A DNA stretch of 64,000 nt from an uncultured Gammaproteobacteria bacterium. GTDB taxonomy: Bacteria > Pseudomonadota > Gammaproteobacteria > Pseudomonadales > Pseudohongiellaceae. This document shows, one piece after another, positions 15,769-24,985 of this stretch. The stretch spans positions 62,001 through 126,000 of the forward strand of contig CAJXVC010000001.1 in the NCBI GenBank assembly GCA_913060975.1, read 5' to 3'. The notes under the pieces are model-generated. The model saw only the letters and a list, made by a program, of their open reading frames with translations. It did not search any database and had not been told where the DNA came from. How positions within the stretch are numbered: position 1 is the first letter of the stretch; every line of letters starts with the position of its first letter. The position numbers and the translations under genes are program-made.

Positions 15769-16539
15769 ATGCGTATTATGACATTCAACTGCAATGGTAT
15801 CCGGGCCACTGCCAGAAAAGGGTTTTTCGATTGGCTGGCCACCCGCCAGGATGTGGACATTGTCTGTTTGCAAGAAACCAAGGCGCAGATAGACCAATTG
15901 ACTGATCCGGTTTTTCATCCCGAAGAATTCGATTGCCACTATTTTGATGCCGAGAAAAAAGGCTATTCCGGCACCGCTATTTATTGTCGTAAAACACCCG
16001 ACAAGGTTACCCGCGGATTAAACAATGCCATTGCCGATACCGAAGGTCGTTATATTCAAGCGGATTTCCCTGGGCTGAGCGTGGCGTCTTTGTATTTACC
16101 ATCTGGTTCTTCTGGTGATGAAAAACAAGCGCGCAAAATGCAGTTTCTGGAATTCTATCTGGGTCATTTGCGGAGCCTGCGCCGCAAGCGCAGAGAGTTT
16201 ATTATTTGTGCAGATTGGAATATCTGCCACAAGCCTATCGATCTCAAGAATTGGAAACCGAATCAGAAAAATTCAGGTTTTCTGCCAGAGGAGCGTGCCT
16301 GGTTGGATCAAGTCTATGATGAAGTCGGTTATGCTGATGCCTTTCGCTTGGTGAATAAAGAGGCCGAACAATATTCCTGGTGGTCCAACCGGGGGCAAGC
16401 CCGCGCCAAGAACGTGGGCTGGCGTTTGGATTACCATGTCATCACCCCGGGTTTGCAAGATAAAGTGAAGCATGCTGAAATTTATACTGCGGAAAATTTT
16501 TCAGACCATGCGCCAGTCATTATCGAATACGATCTTTAA
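15769..16539 (+). CDS. xthA: Exodeoxyribonuclease III
   Basis: Mg-dependent apurinic/apyrimidinic endonuclease and 3' exonuclease of base excision repair. 256 residues. Motifs: NCNGIRA near 7-13, LQETKAQ near 34-40 with the metal-binding Glu, GYSGTAIYCR, the catalytic ADWNICH near 147-153, and SDHAPVIIEYDL at the end with the catalytic Asp-His pair. The start is ATG at 15769. It is a single gene, upstream of an exported cyclophilin with 66 bp between. Confidence 0.95.
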   Translation: MRIMTFNCNGIRATARKGFFDWLATRQDVDIVCLQETKAQIDQLTDPVFHPEEFDCHYFDAEKKGYSGTAIYCRKTPDKVTRGLNNAIADTEGRYIQADFPGLSVASLYLPSGSSGDEKQARKMQFLEFYLGHLRSLRRKRREFIICADWNICHKPIDLKNWKPNQKNSGFLPEERAWLDQVYDEVGYADAFRLVNKEAEQYSWWSNRGQARAKNVGWRLDYHVITPGLQDKVKHAEIYTAENFSDHAPVIIEYDL

Positions 16540-16605
16540 TGACTCGCCTGGATTACTTTAGCAAACGCTATTGCCAATCATTGCAACGGGAAACATCTAG
16601 CTAAC

Positions 16606-17217
16606 ATGAAGAAACCAATTCGCCATTTTCTCGCCTTATGCTTTTGTACTCTGGCACTGTGCGGTTTATCCGGAGCTGTCGCGGCGCAACCACTGGTTGC
16701 CATTTTTGATACGTCGGCAGGGGAGATTCGTGCCGAGCTCAATCCGCAAGCTGCGCCGACGACTGTTGCCAATTTTGTCAATCTTGCCAATCGCGGGTTT
16801 TATGATGGCCTCACGTTTCACCGCTATGTCCGCAACTTTATGATTCAAGGTGGCGATCCATTGGCGACAGGCACTGGTGGGCCGGGTTATCGATTTCGTG
16901 GCGAAATCATTCTCAAACATAATCGGCCTGGCATTCTGTCAATGGCCAATTCAGGCCCGGGCACAGATGGCAGCCAGTTTTTTTTCACACACCTTGCGAC
17001 GCCACATCTTGATGGCTTGCATTCGGTGTTCGGGCGTGTGACTGCGGGGATGCCTGTAGTGAATCAGTTACGGCAACGTGACGTGATTAACAGTATTCGT
17101 ATTGAAGGGGATATTGCTGCAGTCTATGCCAGACGCGAAGCGCAACTGGAGGAATGGAACCGCATTCTCGATAGTGAGTTTCCTGACCTGCAGCCAGTGC
17201 CGGAGTTTGCTGAGTAG
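16606..17217 (+). CDS. Exported peptidyl-prolyl cis-trans isomerase (cyclophilin)
   Basis: Catalyses proline isomerisation during protein folding, predicted in the periplasm. 203 residues: a signal peptide ([12 protein letters not shown]...) with likely cleavage after AVAA near residue 27. The cyclophilin domain has [15 protein letters not shown] with the catalytic Arg, [11 protein letters not shown] and [13 protein letters not shown]-terminal extension of about 30 residues ([16 protein letters not shown]) is helical. A second exported cyclophilin is encoded at 42997-43554. It converges with yciI. Confidence 0.92.
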   Translation: MKKPIRHFLALCFCTLALCGLSGAVAAQPLVAIFDTSAGEIRAELNPQAAPTTVANFVNLANRGFYDGLTFHRYVRNFMIQGGDPLATGTGGPGYRFRGEIILKHNRPGILSMANSGPGTDGSQFFFTHLATPHLDGLHSVFGRVTAGMPVVNQLRQRDVINSIRIEGDIAAVYARREAQLEEWNRILDSEFPDLQPVPEFAE

Positions 17218-17259
17218 TCGGGGTCGCAACCCGGGTGGTCGATGACGCTGCAGCCAGAC

Positions 17260-17556
17260 CTAGAATACTTTCTTGAAAGGTTTGACGATGACGCTGGCAT
17301 AGACGCCTGCGGCCATATACGGATCAGCCTCTGCCCATTCTTGGGCAGCTGCCAAAGAAGCAAACTCAGCAACCACCAAGCTGCCAGTAAAACCCGCCGC
17401 GCCGGGATCGTCAGTGTCGACAGCCGGGTGAGGGCCGGCAATGAGCAATCGCCCAGCCTCGGACAAGTCTGTCAAACGTTGCAAATGTGCCGGGCGCACT
17501 GACTGGCGTTTCGGCAAGCTGTCTTTGACATCTTCACTAATAATCGCGTAGTACAT
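17260..17556 (-). CDS. yciI: YciI family protein
   Basis: Small cytoplasmic ferredoxin-like-fold protein of unknown role. 98 residues from ATG at 17556, with AGGAGG upstream; the size equals that of the E. coli protein. It begins [18 protein letters not shown] and has the conserved [24 protein letters not shown] with the putative active-site His, plus [10 protein letters not shown] at the end. It lies 16 nt downstream of yciB in the same direction, as in many gammaproteobacteria. Confidence 0.94.
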   Translation of the reverse strand: MYYAIISEDVKDSLPKRQSVRPAHLQRLTDLSEAGRLLIAGPHPAVDTDDPGAAGFTGSLVVAEFASLAAAQEWAEADPYMAAGVYASVIVKPFKKVF

Positions 17557-17572
17557 GGCCAATGCCTCCTGG

Positions 17573-18184
17573 CTAAATGGATTCCTTGGACTCGGTGTCC
17601 TGCTCGGCAGCTTCATCGGTTTCAATATACTTGGCGAGCATCGGCATCTGACCGATGACAAAAAGCATGGTGATGATCAGGTTGCCAAACACTTTGAATT
17701 GAATCCAGAGCGCTTCACTCAGCAGGAAGGCGACTGCCAAATTGATGATGCCGAGCGCTATAAAGTAAAAAACCCAGACGGTGTTGAGGCGAATCCACAA
17801 TTCCCGCGGCGCATTGACCGCATGCCCCATCATGTGTTCAATGGCAGGCTTGCTGCCAATGAAACGGGAACCGATAAACACGGCAGCAAATATCCAGTTC
17901 ACAATAGGCGCTTTCCATTTCAGGAAATCTGTATTGCGGAACAAAATGGTCGGAATACAAAACAGTACGACCGCGACCAGCGTAATCCATTGAAATTTAT
18001 CCAGACGGCGTTGTGCCAGAAATAGCGACCCATAAGTCAGGATTGACGTGACCAGCAAGAATTCGGCAGCACTGAAAACGCCGCCGAGTTCGTACTCCAT
18101 GCCGGCCACTGTGACCATTCGTTCATCCAGACTCCAGACGATAAAAAATACGATCAGAGGGATGTAGTCGATGAATTGTTTCAT
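17573..18184 (-). CDS. yciB: Inner membrane-spanning protein YciB (septation protein A family)
   Basis: Polytopic membrane protein linked to cell envelope synthesis and septation. 203 residues from ATG at 18184 (an in-frame TTG lies two codons earlier) with about five membrane segments. Family landmarks: [16 protein letters not shown] at the start, [14 protein letters not shown] in the centre and [21 protein letters not shown] near the end. The C-terminal tail is acidic. It forms an operon with yciI and is divergent from yciO. Confidence 0.95.
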   Translation of the reverse strand: MKQFIDYIPLIVFFIVWSLDERMVTVAGMEYELGGVFSAAEFLLVTSILTYGSLFLAQRRLDKFQWITLVAVVLFCIPTILFRNTDFLKWKAPIVNWIFAAVFIGSRFIGSKPAIEHMMGHAVNAPRELWIRLNTVWVFYFIALGIINLAVAFLLSEALWIQFKVFGNLIITMLFVIGQMPMLAKYIETDEAAEQDTESKESI

Positions 18185-18327
18185 GGGCAAAAACCGCTGT
18201 TTGGGGGTTGTCTGACAATGCCGGCATGTTAAACCATTTGGAAATAGGTGTCTGCTTTTCCCGCTCGATGTAATACACTCACGGTCTTTTCAGTGGGGGC
18301 GATAACGCCCAGCCGAACGCAGTTGTC

Positions 18328-18948
18328 ATGAGTGATTTTCTTCAGGTCCATCCCGAAAACCCGCAAAGCCGGAACATCCGTCAGGCAGTCAATGTATTGA
18401 TGGCTGGTGGAGTAATTGTGTACCCGACAGATTCCACTTATGCGCTGGGCTGTCATATCGGCGATAAATCGGCATTGGACCGTATTCGACGCATTCGGCA
18501 GCTATCAGATGATCACAATTTTACACTGGTGTGCAGCGATCTTTCTTCGCTGAGCACCTACGCCGTAGTGAACAATAGTGCCTATCGAATTCTCAAGGCG
18601 TACACGCCAGGCCCATACACATTCATTCTCAAGGCCTCGCCTGAAGTACCGCGCCGCCTCAAGCATCCCAAGCGCAAGACTATCGGTCTGCGCGTACCGG
18701 ACCATGCCATTACCCAAGCCATCCTGCAGATGCACGGTGAACCCATCATGAGTACGAGCCTCATCCTGCCGGGTGAAGACGAGCAGTTACTGGATGCCTA
18801 TGAAATGCGCTTGAAGCTGGGCAATCTGGTGGATCTCATCATCGACGGGGGAGCCTGCGGGTTAGAGCCTACGACCATGATCGATCTGGTCGAAGGGGTG
18901 CCGAGTATCATGCGTGTGGGCAAGGGAAATACGGAACCTTTCGAATAA
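18328..18948 (+). CDS. yciO: YciO, Sua5/YrdC family protein
   Basis: Member of the YrdC/Sua5 fold that binds RNA and ATP; relatives make threonylcarbamoyl-AMP for tRNA t6A modification, but the YciO branch has an uncertain job. 206 residues. Motifs: GGVIVYPTDSTYALGC near 27-42, YTPGPYTFILKA near 90-101 and RVPDHAITQAIL. The start is ATG at 18328. It lies between yciB and trpS, as in related genomes. Confidence 0.92.
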   Translation: MSDFLQVHPENPQSRNIRQAVNVLMAGGVIVYPTDSTYALGCHIGDKSALDRIRRIRQLSDDHNFTLVCSDLSSLSTYAVVNNSAYRILKAYTPGPYTFILKASPEVPRRLKHPKRKTIGLRVPDHAITQAILQMHGEPIMSTSLILPGEDEQLLDAYEMRLKLGNLVDLIIDGGACGLEPTTMIDLVEGVPSIMRVGKGNTEPFE

Positions 18949-18984
18949 TCATCTCGAGTAATCATCTCGACTGATCATCTGTAT
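18946..18984. repeat. Three 13-bp tandem units after yciO
   Basis: Units TAATCATCTCGAG, TAATCATCTCGAC and a degenerate TGATCATCTGTAT. The first unit contains the yciO stop codon. The last overlaps a TATAAT box at 18982-18987 that may be the -10 of trpS; no good -35 is seen. Confidence 0.75.
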
Positions 18985-19075
18985 AATGACCGGCCAGACG
19001 GGCTGACCGAAGTAAAATGACAGCGACGGCCGGTATCAGGCGCGTTGCGCTAGCGAAATTTATAGGGAGTAACAG

Positions 19076-20290
19076 TTGAGTTCTGCAGTATCACAACGCC
19101 GAGTATTGTCCGGGATGCGCCCCACAGGACGATTGCATCTGGGGCACTATCATGGAGTGCTGAAAAACTGGATCAAACTGCAGCACGAATTCGAGTGTTT
19201 CTTCTTTGTTGCCGACTGGCATGCACTGACCACCCATTACGGTGAAGTGGAAATCTTTGAAAATCACGTGCTGGACATGGTGATTGACTGGTTGGCGGTT
19301 GGGGTCAATCCGGGCTCAGCCTCATTATTCGTGCAATCGAAAATCCCTGAACATGCCGAATTACACTTGCTTCTGTCCATGACCACGCCGCTGGGTCGGC
19401 TGGAGCGCGTGCCAAGCTATAAAGATCAGCAGGAAAAGCTCAAGGAGCGAGATCTGGGTACCTATGGTTTTCTGGGATATCCACTCCTGCAGGCCGCTGA
19501 TATCCTGATTTATCGCGCTGGATTCGTGCCAGTTGGTGCTGATCAGGTCGCTCATGTGGAATTAACCCGCGAAGTGGCCCGTCGTTTCAATCACGTTTAC
19601 GGTCGCGAACCCCGTTTCGAGGAAAACGCCGAAGCGGCAGTGAAGAAAATGGGCAAGAAGGCTGCCAAGATGTACACCCAGCTACGGACCGCTTTTCAGG
19701 AACAGGGCGACCATGAAGCATTGGGCAAGGCCCAGGCTTTGCTGGCTGAACAGCAAAATATCTCCCTGGGTGACAAGGAGCGGCTATTCGGGTATCTCGA
19801 AGGTAGCGGCAAGATGATTCTGGCGGAGCCGCAATCCCTCTTGACTCCGGCCTCCAAGATGCCCGGGCTGGATGGTCAAAAAATGTCCAAATCCTATAAC
19901 AACACAATCTCACTGCGTGAACCGCTCGAGGATGTGGAGAAGAAGATCAGGACCATGCCGACGGATCCGGCCCGGGTTCGTTTGACTGACCCCGGGGACC
20001 CGGAAAAATGCCCTGTCTGGCAGTTACACCAGGCTTATTCCAGCGACGACACCCGCAAATGGGTGCAGGAAGGCTGTAAGAGTGCCGGAATTGGCTGTCT
20101 GGAATGCAAGAAGCCGGTGATCGATTCTGTCATCGCAGAATTGGAGCCAATTCAGAAGGAAGCTGAACAATACGAGAAAGATCCGACTATTGTGAAGTCT
20201 ATTCTGGCGGAAGGCTGCGAAACGGCCCGGGAAGCGGCCAAGGAAACCATGGCCGAAGTCCGCTCGGCGATGGGACTGGGTAGTTGGTAA
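19076..20290 (+). CDS. trpS: Tryptophanyl-tRNA synthetase
   Basis: Class I synthetase that charges tRNA-Trp. 404 residues, longer than the common form of about 330. There is an insertion of about 60 residues (around 185-250, including KKAAKMYTQLRTAF) before the KMSKS loop GQKMSKSYNN. The HIGH-type motif is PTGRLHLGHYHG near residues 16-27. The C-terminal part includes GCKSAGIGCLECKKP, a cysteine cluster also seen in long TrpRS of Pseudomonas. The start appears to be TTG at 19076, with AGGGAG 6 nt upstream. Confidence 0.95.
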   Translation: MSSAVSQRRVLSGMRPTGRLHLGHYHGVLKNWIKLQHEFECFFFVADWHALTTHYGEVEIFENHVLDMVIDWLAVGVNPGSASLFVQSKIPEHAELHLLLSMTTPLGRLERVPSYKDQQEKLKERDLGTYGFLGYPLLQAADILIYRAGFVPVGADQVAHVELTREVARRFNHVYGREPRFEENAEAAVKKMGKKAAKMYTQLRTAFQEQGDHEALGKAQALLAEQQNISLGDKERLFGYLEGSGKMILAEPQSLLTPASKMPGLDGQKMSKSYNNTISLREPLEDVEKKIRTMPTDPARVRLTDPGDPEKCPVWQLHQAYSSDDTRKWVQEGCKSAGIGCLECKKPVIDSVIAELEPIQKEAEQYEKDPTIVKSILAEGCETAREAAKETMAEVRSAMGLGSW

Positions 20291-20370
20291 AGACGACGCT
20301 AAGCGTTGGTCAAGAGACCGCTATATCAGTTAAAATCCATGCTTAAATTACCCCTGTGTAGAATCACAAT

Positions 20371-21240
20371 TTGACTGTCACCGCTATTGAAGAAGAAACC
20401 GAGCATCCTGAAGAGGGTGGGCCGCAAGAGCCCACCATGACAGGCGAAGACTCTGACTCCCCGCAACAGGAACTCCCATTTGCCATCGTCGGCGGTGAAG
20501 CGGTTACCGAGCTTCCCCAGGACCTCTACATCCCGCCTGATGCGCTGGAAATTTTCCTGGAAGCCTTCGAAGGCCCGCTGGATTTTCTGCTCTATCTGAT
20601 CAAGCGCCAGAATATCGATATTCTCGATATCAATGTGGCAGACATTACCGACCAATACATGTCCTTCGTGGATTTGATGCACGCCAACCAATTTGAGTTG
20701 GCGGCAGAGTATTTGGTCATGGCGGCGACGCTGGCTGAGATCAAATCTCGCTTGCTGTTGCCACGTCAGGAAGAAGAGGAAGTCGAAGAAGACGATCCGC
20801 GCATGCAGCTCATTCGCCGTTTGCAGGAATACGAACGCTTCAAACAGGCGGCCGAAGATATTGATGAGCTGCCACGTCTCGACCGCGATGTTTATTTGGC
20901 AGCGGCGGCTTTACCGGTCATTGAGCGCATTGCGCCCGACCCCGAAGTTGATCTTGATGAAGTGCTGCGTTCTCTGGCCAAGGTGCTCAAACGCGCAGAT
21001 ATGTTTGAGCATCACCACATCTCTCGCGAGACCTTGTCGACGCGTGAGAAAATGTCGGAAATTTTAGTGCGCATCTCGGAACACAAGTTTGTTCCGCTGG
21101 TGAGCTTGTTAGTAAAGGAAGAAGGGCGGCTGGGTGTCGTAGTGACATTTTTGGCCATCATGGAATTGCTCAAGGATTCGCTAATCGAAATCGTACAGTC
21201 AGAATCCTTTGGCCCTATCCATGTGAAATCAAGATCATGA
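20371..21240 (+). CDS. scpA: Segregation and condensation protein A (kleisin)
   Basis: Kleisin subunit that bridges the heads of Smc in the bacterial condensin. Up to 289 residues. The conserved core starts at FLEAFEGPLDFLLYLIKRQ and continues with EYLVMAATLAEIKSRLLLP; the winged-helix end is FLAIMELLKDSLIEIVQ. The first 65 residues are acidic and not conserved. TTG at 20371 is the only upstream start in frame and lacks a ribosome binding site; ATG at 20437 is a possible alternative. scpB follows after 22 nt. Confidence 0.94.
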   Translation: MTVTAIEEETEHPEEGGPQEPTMTGEDSDSPQQELPFAIVGGEAVTELPQDLYIPPDALEIFLEAFEGPLDFLLYLIKRQNIDILDINVADITDQYMSFVDLMHANQFELAAEYLVMAATLAEIKSRLLLPRQEEEEVEEDDPRMQLIRRLQEYERFKQAAEDIDELPRLDRDVYLAAAALPVIERIAPDPEVDLDEVLRSLAKVLKRADMFEHHHISRETLSTREKMSEILVRISEHKFVPLVSLLVKEEGRLGVVVTFLAIMELLKDSLIEIVQSESFGPIHVKSRS

Positions 21241-21262
21241 TTGTTGGTTGTGAATAAGCGTT

Positions 21263-22564
21263 ATGAGTGAAGTGGATAACAAGGTCAAGATGATCGTGGA
21301 AGGTTTGTTGTTGGCAGCAGGTCGCCCTCTGAGTCTTGATAACATTTCCCAGGTGTTCAGCGATGAAGATGAGCCTCCTGAAAAGAAAGAACTGCGCACC
21401 GTCCTGGAGGCAATCGCTGAAAGTTGCGACGATCGCGGTTTCGAATTGATCGAGGTATCGTCTGGCTATCGCTTTCAGGTCAAGCAAGAGCTTGGCGACT
21501 GGGTCGCCAAGCTATGGGATGAAAAGCCACCGCGTTATACCCGTGCCCTGCTGGAGACACTGGCGTTGATTGCTTACCGGCAACCCATTACGCGTGGTGA
21601 TATTGAAGAGATTCGAGGTGTTGGCGTGAGCGCCAATATTATCCGCACACTACTCGACCGTGAGTGGGTGCGAGTGGTTGGCCACCGCGATGTTCCTGGT
21701 CGCCCGGCCATGTTTGCCACAACCAAACAGTTCCTCGATTATTTCAACCTCAAGAATCTGGATGAATTGCCGCCGCTGGCAGATGTTAAAGAACTCGACA
21801 AGGTTGATGAGTCGCTCAAGAATAATGAGGACATGGCCAGTAATCAGCGCGTGATCGATTTGCCTGAAGAGGCGATGGATGAGGCCAGCTATGAACCGAC
21901 TGAGGCAGAGAAAGCCGAAATGCTGGCCGAAGAAGAGGCCATTGAGCTTTCCAAAAAGCCGCTGGATGAAATCCTGAATCTGCCGACTGCGGAAGCAGCA
22001 GAGCTGGATGAGAGCGAGTTCGATGATGATCTGGCGTCTGACTCAGACGACGGGCTTGATGTAAGTCAGTTGGCCGATGCCGCCGATGCGTTTTCCGAGC
22101 ATGCTACTGACAGTGACAGCGACAGTGACAGTGACAGCGCAGCACAGTCAGTCGACGAATCTGAACCCGAATCTGAATCAGAGACTGCGACAGAGGCACA
22201 GCTGGCCGAAGTCATTCCGATCACTACGCAGATCAACGCGGACGATACTGCGCAAGAATCAGATGCCGACTTTGGCGGTGAGTCAGAAGACGAACTAGTT
22301 GAAAAACCAAATGCAGAACCGGATTACAATGAAGCTGAAGAAGAGGATGAGCTGGCGGCGACAGATGCTGGCTATTCAGACTCAGAATCAGACTCAGACT
22401 CAGAATCAGAATCAGACCCAGACCCGGATTCTCAGGAACAGGATAGTGCAGAGTTTGAGAGCGCTGTAGACTCCGGTGATAGTGAGTTTAGCGACGAAGA
22501 TGGACAGTCACTGGCTGACGACTTCGACGCAACTGAAGACGACGACCGAGAGTCCGAGCGCTAA
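21263..22564 (+). CDS. scpB: Segregation and condensation protein B with long acidic tail
   Basis: Partner of ScpA in the Smc complex. The first about 180 residues form the two winged-helix domains: IVEGLLLAAGRPLSLDNISQ, then TRALLETLALIAYRQPITRG and IRTLLDREWVRVVGHRDVPG, ending near FLDYFNLKNLDELPPL. The remaining about 250 residues are strongly acidic and low in complexity, with runs such as DSDSDSDSDS and alternating Ser-Asp/Glu, giving 433 residues in all against roughly 200-300 in many relatives. The tail DNA has 6-bp periodic TCAGAC/TCAGAA repeats near 22376-22430. Confidence 0.94.
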   Translation: MSEVDNKVKMIVEGLLLAAGRPLSLDNISQVFSDEDEPPEKKELRTVLEAIAESCDDRGFELIEVSSGYRFQVKQELGDWVAKLWDEKPPRYTRALLETLALIAYRQPITRGDIEEIRGVGVSANIIRTLLDREWVRVVGHRDVPGRPAMFATTKQFLDYFNLKNLDELPPLADVKELDKVDESLKNNEDMASNQRVIDLPEEAMDEASYEPTEAEKAEMLAEEEAIELSKKPLDEILNLPTAEAAELDESEFDDDLASDSDDGLDVSQLADAADAFSEHATDSDSDSDSDSAAQSVDESEPESESETATEAQLAEVIPITTQINADDTAQESDADFGGESEDELVEKPNAEPDYNEAEEEDELAATDAGYSDSESDSDSESESDPDPDSQEQDSAEFESAVDSGDSEFSDEDGQSLADDFDATEDDDRESER

Positions 22565-22637
22565 CACGCAAATTCAGGCATAGTACATGCCCCCAGCAAT
22601 AATTCGGTAGCAGTGAGCTGCCTAACGCCTAAGTCCC

Positions 22638-23384
22638 ATGCCAGAGCCTATGACAGAGAAACTCCAGAAAGTGTTAGCTCGCGCCGGTTTCGGTTCGCGC
22701 CGTGAAGTCGAGTCCTGGATTGCCGATGGGCGTATCAAGGTGAATGGCAAAGTCGCGCAGATCGGTGAGCGTGTCTCAGACGAAGATACGATTCTGGTGA
22801 ATGGCAAAAAGCTGGCGCCGCAGCACAAGATCAAGGAAGAGCGCCGGGTCTTGCTCTACAACAAGCCGGAAGATGAAATCTGCACGCGTGATGACCCGGA
22901 GGGTCGACCGACAGTGTTCGCCAAACTACCGCCCATTAAACATGGTCGCTGGGTTTCGATTGGCCGACTTGATATCAATACCACCGGATTACTGTTGTTT
23001 ACCACAGATGGTGAGCTGGCCAACAAACTGACCCATCCAAGCTCTGGCATCGACCGGGAGTACGCGGTCCGCGTCATGGGTGATGTGACACCGGAGATGG
23101 TGCAGAACATGCACAAAGGGGTGATGATTGATGGCCATCTTTGTCGCTTTACTGATATCCAGTTCTACGCTGGTGAAGGTCTGAATCAGTGGTACCACGT
23201 CGTGCTCATGGAAGGGCGTAATCGTGAAGTTCGCAAACTCTGGGAATCGCAGGGTTTGAAAGTCAGTCGTCTGAAACGGGTCAGATTCGGCCCCATTTTT
23301 ATTCCCAGTACTGTGAGACGCGGTACGTTCAAGGAACTCTCCGCCAGAGAAATCGACAAGCTCGTCAAGCTCGTCGAAATGTAA
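22638..23384 (+). CDS. rluB: Ribosomal large subunit pseudouridine synthase B
   Basis: Makes pseudouridine at a site in 23S rRNA corresponding to E. coli position 2605. 248 residues: an N-terminal S4 RNA-binding domain (LQKVLARAGFGSRREVESWI), then the catalytic domain with GRLDINTTGLLLFTTDGELA carrying the catalytic Asp near residue 114, and LMEGRNREVRKLWESQGL. ATG at 22638 is used; ATG at 22650 is closer to the family N-terminus. scpA-scpB-rluB is a common gammaproteobacterial order. Confidence 0.95.
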   Translation: MPEPMTEKLQKVLARAGFGSRREVESWIADGRIKVNGKVAQIGERVSDEDTILVNGKKLAPQHKIKEERRVLLYNKPEDEICTRDDPEGRPTVFAKLPPIKHGRWVSIGRLDINTTGLLLFTTDGELANKLTHPSSGIDREYAVRVMGDVTPEMVQNMHKGVMIDGHLCRFTDIQFYAGEGLNQWYHVVLMEGRNREVRKLWESQGLKVSRLKRVRFGPIFIPSTVRRGTFKELSAREIDKLVKLVEM

Positions 23385-23414
23385 TAGCTGGCGTGGATTC
23401 CCGGTTGCGCTCGT

Positions 23415-23443
23415 GCGATTGCAATGAGTTCAATCGCCCCCTT
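23415..23443 (+). terminator. Terminator after rluB
   Basis: Arms GCGATTG (23415-23421) and CAATCGC (23431-23437) with a 9-nt loop, followed by CCCCTTTT. The stem is moderate and the T-run short. It lies between the convergent rluB and yciK genes. Confidence 0.6.
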
Positions 23444-23525
23444 TTAGTCAATTCCCGGTTTTTCAGGTACGCCAATTCGCTACACTATACTTGTAGCCGT
23501 GGTAGGTGTTTACTGTCTGGGTAAC

Positions 23526-24296
23526 TTACTTTGCTTGGAATTCAGATGGATCGAAATCTCGTGCATTCAAGGCCTGGCCGTGAATATGACCACCTTGTGC
23601 GGAGAATAAATAGTGGTAAACCGGCATCAGCTCGTCGGCCGCAGGTTGGGTCGAAGGATCTTCGGCTGGGTAGGCGGCGCGCCGCATTGCCGTGCGGGTA
23701 CCGCCAGGATTAAGGCTGTTGATCTTGATACTTGTAGTATTGCAAACTTCATCGGCGAGCGTCTGCATCAACCCCTCAAGAGCGAATTTCGATACCGCAT
23801 AGCCACCCCAGTGCGCACGACCCTGCCTGCCCACACTGGACGAAATAAAAAGCACTCGCGCATCGTCTGAGCGAGTCAGTGCGGGCAGTAACACTTTGGT
23901 GAGGTAAAACGGCGCATTGACATTGACTTGCATCAAGCGATCCCATTCCTGTTCGGGATAGAACTCAATCGGCGTGCGAGCGCCGAGCAAGGCGGCGTTG
24001 TGAATCAAACCATCAAGTTGCGGAAAATGCTCATCCAGTGAACTGGCCAGTGTTTTATAGTCTTCGAAACTGGCATTGGCGAAATCCATTGGGTGGATAA
24101 CTGCTTTACCAGGACTTATCGCTTCGATCTCGTCGTAGACACCTTCGAGTTTTTCCTGATCCCGCCCTAGCAAAATCAGATTCGCGCCAAACCTGGCAAG
24201 CGTTAATGCAGTAGTTTTACCAATGCCATCACTGGCGCCGGTAATCAGAATGGTTTTGTTATCGAGGTAGTTTTCAGCTGGAGTAAAAGTAAACAT
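23526..24296 (-). CDS. yciK: YciK family short-chain dehydrogenase
   Basis: NAD(P)-dependent oxidoreductase of unknown substrate. 256 residues. Cofactor motif ILITGASDGIGKTTAL near 16-31, NAALLG near 99-104, the catalytic Ser in VLFISSSVGRQGRA and the YAVSK motif with Tyr and Lys near 165. It is the last gene of the minus-strand operon with mtaD, ubiG and mupP, starting 3 nt after mupP ends. The same four-gene order is known in Pseudomonas. Confidence 0.93.
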   Translation of the reverse strand: MFTFTPAENYLDNKTILITGASDGIGKTTALTLARFGANLILLGRDQEKLEGVYDEIEAISPGKAVIHPMDFANASFEDYKTLASSLDEHFPQLDGLIHNAALLGARTPIEFYPEQEWDRLMQVNVNAPFYLTKVLLPALTRSDDARVLFISSSVGRQGRAHWGGYAVSKFALEGLMQTLADEVCNTTSIKINSLNPGGTRTAMRRAAYPAEDPSTQPAADELMPVYHYLFSAQGGHIHGQALNARDFDPSEFQAK

Positions 24297-24299
24297 AGT

Positions 24300-24983
24300 T
24301 TAGGCAAACTGTAGCAAATTGAGGAGGTCGATGATGTTTTCCGGGTCTTTCAATATAAAGTCGGCGTACCAGTCTTCAGCCTTGGCATCAGGGCCGAGAT
24401 AGCCGTAGCTCGCCGCGATGGCGATGACATCGGCGGATTTGGCAGCTTGCATGTCGCGTTGATGATCGCCGATGTAGACGGTGCGTTCAGTATTGCAAGC
24501 AACCTGCTGGCAAGCCATGAAAATTGGTTCCGGATGCGGTTTGCGAAATTCCACCTGCTCCGGGCAAATTAGTGTGCGGCAGCGCGACAACAAGGCCATG
24601 TTGGAAAGCAATATCCGGGTGTACTTTTCCGGCTTGTTGGTCACGATGCCCCAGGCAATATTTTGCTTGTCGCATTCGTCCAGCAGCATGGCCATGCCGG
24701 GGTACAAAGTCGCTTCCGTATTGGCCAGCTGTTCTTCATACAAATCCAGCAAGCGCTCACGCAGAGCAGGGAATTCATCTTCCCCTTCCTTGACAGCAAA
24801 TGCCAATTCCACCAGTGCGCGGGCACCATCGGATACTGTTTGATAAATCTGTCTGTCCGTAGGCGCGTCGGTTTTTTGTTCGGCGCACAAGCGCTGCATG
24901 ACCTTGATAAAGTCAGGCGCAGTGTCGATCAGCGTGCCATCCAGATCGAACAGGACGCATTCAATAGAGGTTTTTAGAGCCAT
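24300..24983 (-). CDS. mupP: HAD phosphatase, probable MurNAc-6-phosphate phosphatase MupP
   Basis: HAD-superfamily phosphatase. 227 residues with the nucleophile motif FDLDGTLIDTAPD near residues 12-24, the Ser/Thr motif WGIVTNKPEK near 111-120 and the acidic motif YIGDHQRDMQAAK near 170-182. By sequence alone it could be phosphoglycolate phosphatase (Gph). The position between ubiG and a YciK-type gene matches the Pseudomonas gene shown to encode MupP, which removes phosphate from N-acetylmuramate 6-phosphate in cell-wall recycling. I therefore favour MupP by context. Confidence 0.8.
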   Translation of the reverse strand: MALKTSIECVLFDLDGTLIDTAPDFIKVMQRLCAEQKTDAPTDRQIYQTVSDGARALVELAFAVKEGEDEFPALRERLLDLYEEQLANTEATLYPGMAMLLDECDKQNIAWGIVTNKPEKYTRILLSNMALLSRCRTLICPEQVEFRKPHPEPIFMACQQVACNTERTVYIGDHQRDMQAAKSADVIAIAASYGYLGPDAKAEDWYADFILKDPENIIDLLNLLQFA

Positions 24984-24985
24984 GG

